Source of the DNA: Eubacteriaceae bacterium ES3
Lineage (GTDB): Bacteria; Bacillota; Clostridia; Eubacteriales; Eubacteriaceae
Length of the DNA: 64,000 nt
Direction: 5' to 3'
NCBI GenBank assembly: GCA_030586155.1
Contig: CP130741.1
Span: 2,536,680-2,600,679, forward strand
Shown here: one piece after another, positions 62,166-64,000 of the stretch
Layout: the number at the start of each line of letters is the position of its first letter
Numbering within the stretch: position 1 is the stretch's first letter
Translations under genes and position numbers: made by a program
The notes under the pieces: model-generated
Told to the model about the DNA's origin: nothing
Seen by the model: only the letters and a program-made list of their open reading frames with translations
Database searches by the model: none

Positions 62166-62851
62166 TTGACTTTAAAAATGTCAGAGATAATATAGCCAGA
62201 ATGAATGAAAAACAAGTGGTTAAACTGACAAATTCTAATGTCGGGATTACCGACTTTAGAAAACTCCACAACACTGGTGAAAACTTCTTGACCGAATCAG
62301 GAGTTTATAAACTAATTTTTAAATCCCATAAGCCAGACGCGGAAAAGTTCCAGGACTGGGTGACAGATGAGGTATTGCCAGCAATCAGGAAACACGGGGC
62401 ATATATGACAGAAGAAAAAATACAAGAGGCCTTATTAGATCCGGACACGATCATTACATTGGCCATGCAGTTAAAAGAGGAACGTAAAGAAAAGGCTAGA
62501 ATGCAATCTAAGATTGACCAGGATAAACCCATGGTTAATTTAGCCATTGCAGTAACAGCCAGCAATAAATCTATTGAAATTGGTGATTTGGCTAAGATCC
62601 TGAAGCAAAATGGCATAGATACAGGTCAGAATAGACTTTTCGATTTGCTACGGAAGAAAGGTTATTTAACCAAGTCAAAAGCAAAAGAAAACAGTCTGCC
62701 TACACAACGCAGCCTTCAAATGGGGATACTTGAAATAGCATTTATCCCATATACTCGAAGAGATGGGATAAAGGATACCTATAAAAAACCCATGGTTACG
62801 GTAAAAGGGCAGCAATACTTTATTAATAAATTTCTGGGGGATAATTCATAA

Positions 62852-63605
62852 ACCGGCAGCCAGGGAAACTATTCCAGACTACCAGTAAAAACCTGTTTAA
62901 ATCGCTGCCTGTTATTTGATAAGCTAAAAGAATCGTCTGAAAAATTCAACTATCATATGAGGGGTGGTCTCCTCACGATCCAGAATAGCTTGTCACCGAT
63001 CCACACTGGCGGGCAACACGCGCGAGGGGGCGAATTTTCCACGCTATCATATTTCGTCTTAAAACCGCATCCTTTAGGCGTTTTAGCACAGCAAAACAGT
63101 TGCCAAAAAGCATAAGGTTAGGTCAAGGTAAAAATATTATTTTCTGGAACATTAAGAACGAGATAAAAAGCAGAAGAGGACACCACCAGCCCCCACTATT
63201 CCAGTATTGTAGATTGAACCGGCTATTGCATAGGGTTCCCAATTTGCACGCACATCATAATTTTGACTTTTTTATTTTGATTTTTAGAAAAAAAGCAAGC
63301 GCCTTTAAAATCATGGTAGTACATGAAAAGACTTTTGAATCTCACTGAATAAACCGGCAAACACCAAGCCCCCCACCATTTTAATAAGAGTTCAGAAATT
63401 ATGAGCATTGGGCTGGGTTTCCTCTTCCAACTATGCGATTCTGGGTAATTTTTTTTGACCTGACTATTTATTGCCAAATATTAAAGCCCCAGCAGATGCC
63501 AGGGCTCTATAAACAGTATTCGTTTAGTGTTTGCATATCAGAATAAACCATAACAGCCGTTATAATTCTGTTTTCATCACCTTTCATCTTCAGATAGGCA
63601 TTGAA
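62852..63605. other. Non-coding stretch downstream of the antirepressor gene
   Basis: 754 bases with no credible gene: two short frames (plus 63100-63348; minus 63223-63477) lack ribosome binding sites and recognisable content. It holds a TGAGG/CCTCA hairpin near 62957-62976, a G-C rich patch (63007-63040), an AAAAC-CGC/GCG-TTTT hairpin near 63060-63085, and TTGGAAGAGGAAA on the minus strand near 63440, also found beside the integrase at 56363. It may contain the single-strand origin or an end of the element. Confidence 0.5.
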
Positions 63606-63905
63606 TTAAGCTTCTTTGATTTCTGTAAATACAACACTTTCTTTATAAAGTGTTTCCGGTGCGATATCCACATCACCATTGCACCAGGTAACCGTGTCAA
63701 AATCGATTTGTACATCATTGAAAACAGCTGGATTTTTTAAAGGCTGAAATGCTGAAAGCTCCAACAAGTGGGTTGCATCATAAATTTTTCGCTCACCGGT
63801 GGAAAAGGTTAATAATAACTGATAGCCTTGAAGAGGCTTTACACCGGTTACCGTCACCATGTCGGCAGGTTTCCCGGCATACAAAATCCCATCTACTTCA
63901 TACAT
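63606..63905 (-). CDS. DUF2442 domain protein
   Basis: 99 residues from ATG 63905 (AAAGGA 8 bases upstream; ATG 63914 has no spacing). C-terminal LKNPAVFNDVQIDFDTVTW and GDVDIAPETLY are the hallmark of DUF2442; the middle part LLLTFSTGERKIYDATHLLE is also typical. Function unknown. It follows the partial gene at the right edge in the same direction with an 18-base gap, as DUF2442 genes often pair with a second small gene. Confidence 0.85.
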   Translation of the reverse strand: MYEVDGILYAGKPADMVTVTGVKPLQGYQLLLTFSTGERKIYDATHLLELSAFQPLKNPAVFNDVQIDFDTVTWCNGDVDIAPETLYKESVVFTEIKEA

Positions 63906-63922
63906 TGCAATCATCCTTTCTT

Positions 63923-64000
63923 TTATTTCAGAGGCAATATTTTATCAAAATGCTCACTTTTTACCGCCTGATTCCATGCCCTATATACTTCCTCTTCCCT
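63923..64000 (-). CDS. C-terminal end of an unidentified gene (runs off the right edge)
   Basis: The last 25 codons are visible (REEEVYRAWNQAVKSEHFDK and ILPLK, stop TAA at 63925-63923). Too short to identify. It probably forms an operon with the DUF2442 gene; small paired genes of this type are frequent in mobile and stress loci. Confidence 0.6.
   Translation of the reverse strand, partial: REEEVYRAWNQAVKSEHFDKILPLK

Larger units (their letters stand above)
60710..62851 (+). pseudogene. Bro-N domain antirepressor gene, disrupted by an IS256-family element
   Basis: The 5' part (60710 to ~60823) reads DNLMIFEGKQVEVFEFKGKV, then LFNPYHVAECLDIKN, the start of a Bro-N domain. It then enters the insertion element and stops at 60841. 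The 3' part resumes at ~62166: LDFKNVRDNIARMNEKQVVKLTN, then FRKLHNTGENFLTESGVYKL, the rest of Bro-N, and a C-terminal KilA-C/ANT-like domain (IEIGDLAKILKQNGIDTGQN). A 216-residue remnant can start at ATG 62201 but lacks the first third of Bro-N. The intact gene overlapped the rep stop by 13 bases. Bro-N antirepressors inactivate phage repressors. Confidence 0.85.
56232..64000. mobile_element. Integrative element at tRNA-Ala, right end beyond the window or unrecognised
   Basis: Integrase, repressor, Cro/excisionase-like small proteins, HUH replication protein, Bro-N antirepressor and low gene density from the tRNA onward. No second copy of the tRNA 3' end (TTCAAGTCCCCTCATCTCC) was found before 64000, so the boundary is open. 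No capsid, terminase or conjugation genes are visible. The DUF2442 gene at the end could be cargo or host. Confidence 0.75.

Noticed and set aside
63100-63477. Two short frames (plus 82 and minus 84 codons) near the right end
   Set aside because: They overlap on opposite strands, have no ribosome binding site and no recognisable content.
62852-64000. Right attachment site of the integrative element
   Set aside because: No copy of the tRNA-Ala 3' end was found here.

Overview
The window looks like a chromosomal segment of an anaerobic, low-to-moderate G+C Firmicute, most plausibly an Acetobacterium/Eubacterium-type acetogen. Evidence: clostridial gene orders (uppS-cdsA-rseP-ispG-polC; dnaX-ybaB-recR; addB-addA; rsbV-rsbW-sigma), strong GGAGG ribosome binding sites, and a pdu-type microcompartment locus combined with EutJ and a PocR two-component system. 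The taxon is inferred from gene content, not from a search. Almost every gene up to 58.8 kb lies on the minus strand.

Region 1 (1-14 kb) holds the 5' part of an iron-dependent alcohol dehydrogenase, dxr (plus strand), and a convergent housekeeping run: uppS, cdsA, a PDZ-less site-2 protease, ispG and polC. The dxr gene that usually sits between cdsA and rseP is instead beyond polC and inverted. Next come a YheO-type regulator, a Cof-type HAD phosphatase and an SsuABC-type ABC importer. Region 2 (14-37 kb) has an intergenic block of about 115-119 bp tandem repeats with a 27-bp perfect hairpin, a giant FtsX-domain permease, addA/addB, trpS, murI, xpt, an EF-G-like GTPase, a SigB/SigF-type partner-switching operon, DUF948 and YtxH proteins, HPr and enzyme I of the PTS, recR, ybaB and dnaX.

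Region 3 (37-56 kb) is a B12-dependent 1,2-propanediol microcompartment locus read right to left: pduA-B-C-D-E-G-H-K-L-eutJ-flavoprotein-pduN-O-P-S-membrane protein-pduT, followed by a gene for an extraordinary Ala/Glu/Lys octad-repeat protein. Shell proteins (PduA, B, K, N, T) would enclose diol dehydratase (CDE), its reactivase (GH), the adenosyltransferase (O), CoA-acylating aldehyde dehydrogenase (P), phosphotransacylase (L) and a flavin/Fe-S electron-transfer protein (S). Upstream lie a PocR-domain histidine kinase and an AraC-type response regulator, which probably switch the operon on. A perfect palindrome sits at about -40 of the predicted pduA promoter.

Region 4 (56.2 kb to the end) begins with a tRNA-Ala(GGC) whose 3' end abuts an integrative element: a tyrosine recombinase with an XRE-like helix-turn-helix embedded in it, a CI-like repressor, a divergent promoter with palindromic operators, two small DNA-binding proteins, a hairpin-rich gap, an HUH-type replication protein, and a Bro-N antirepressor gene split by an IS256-family element. 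A non-coding stretch and a DUF2442 gene follow; the distal end of the element was not found in the window.
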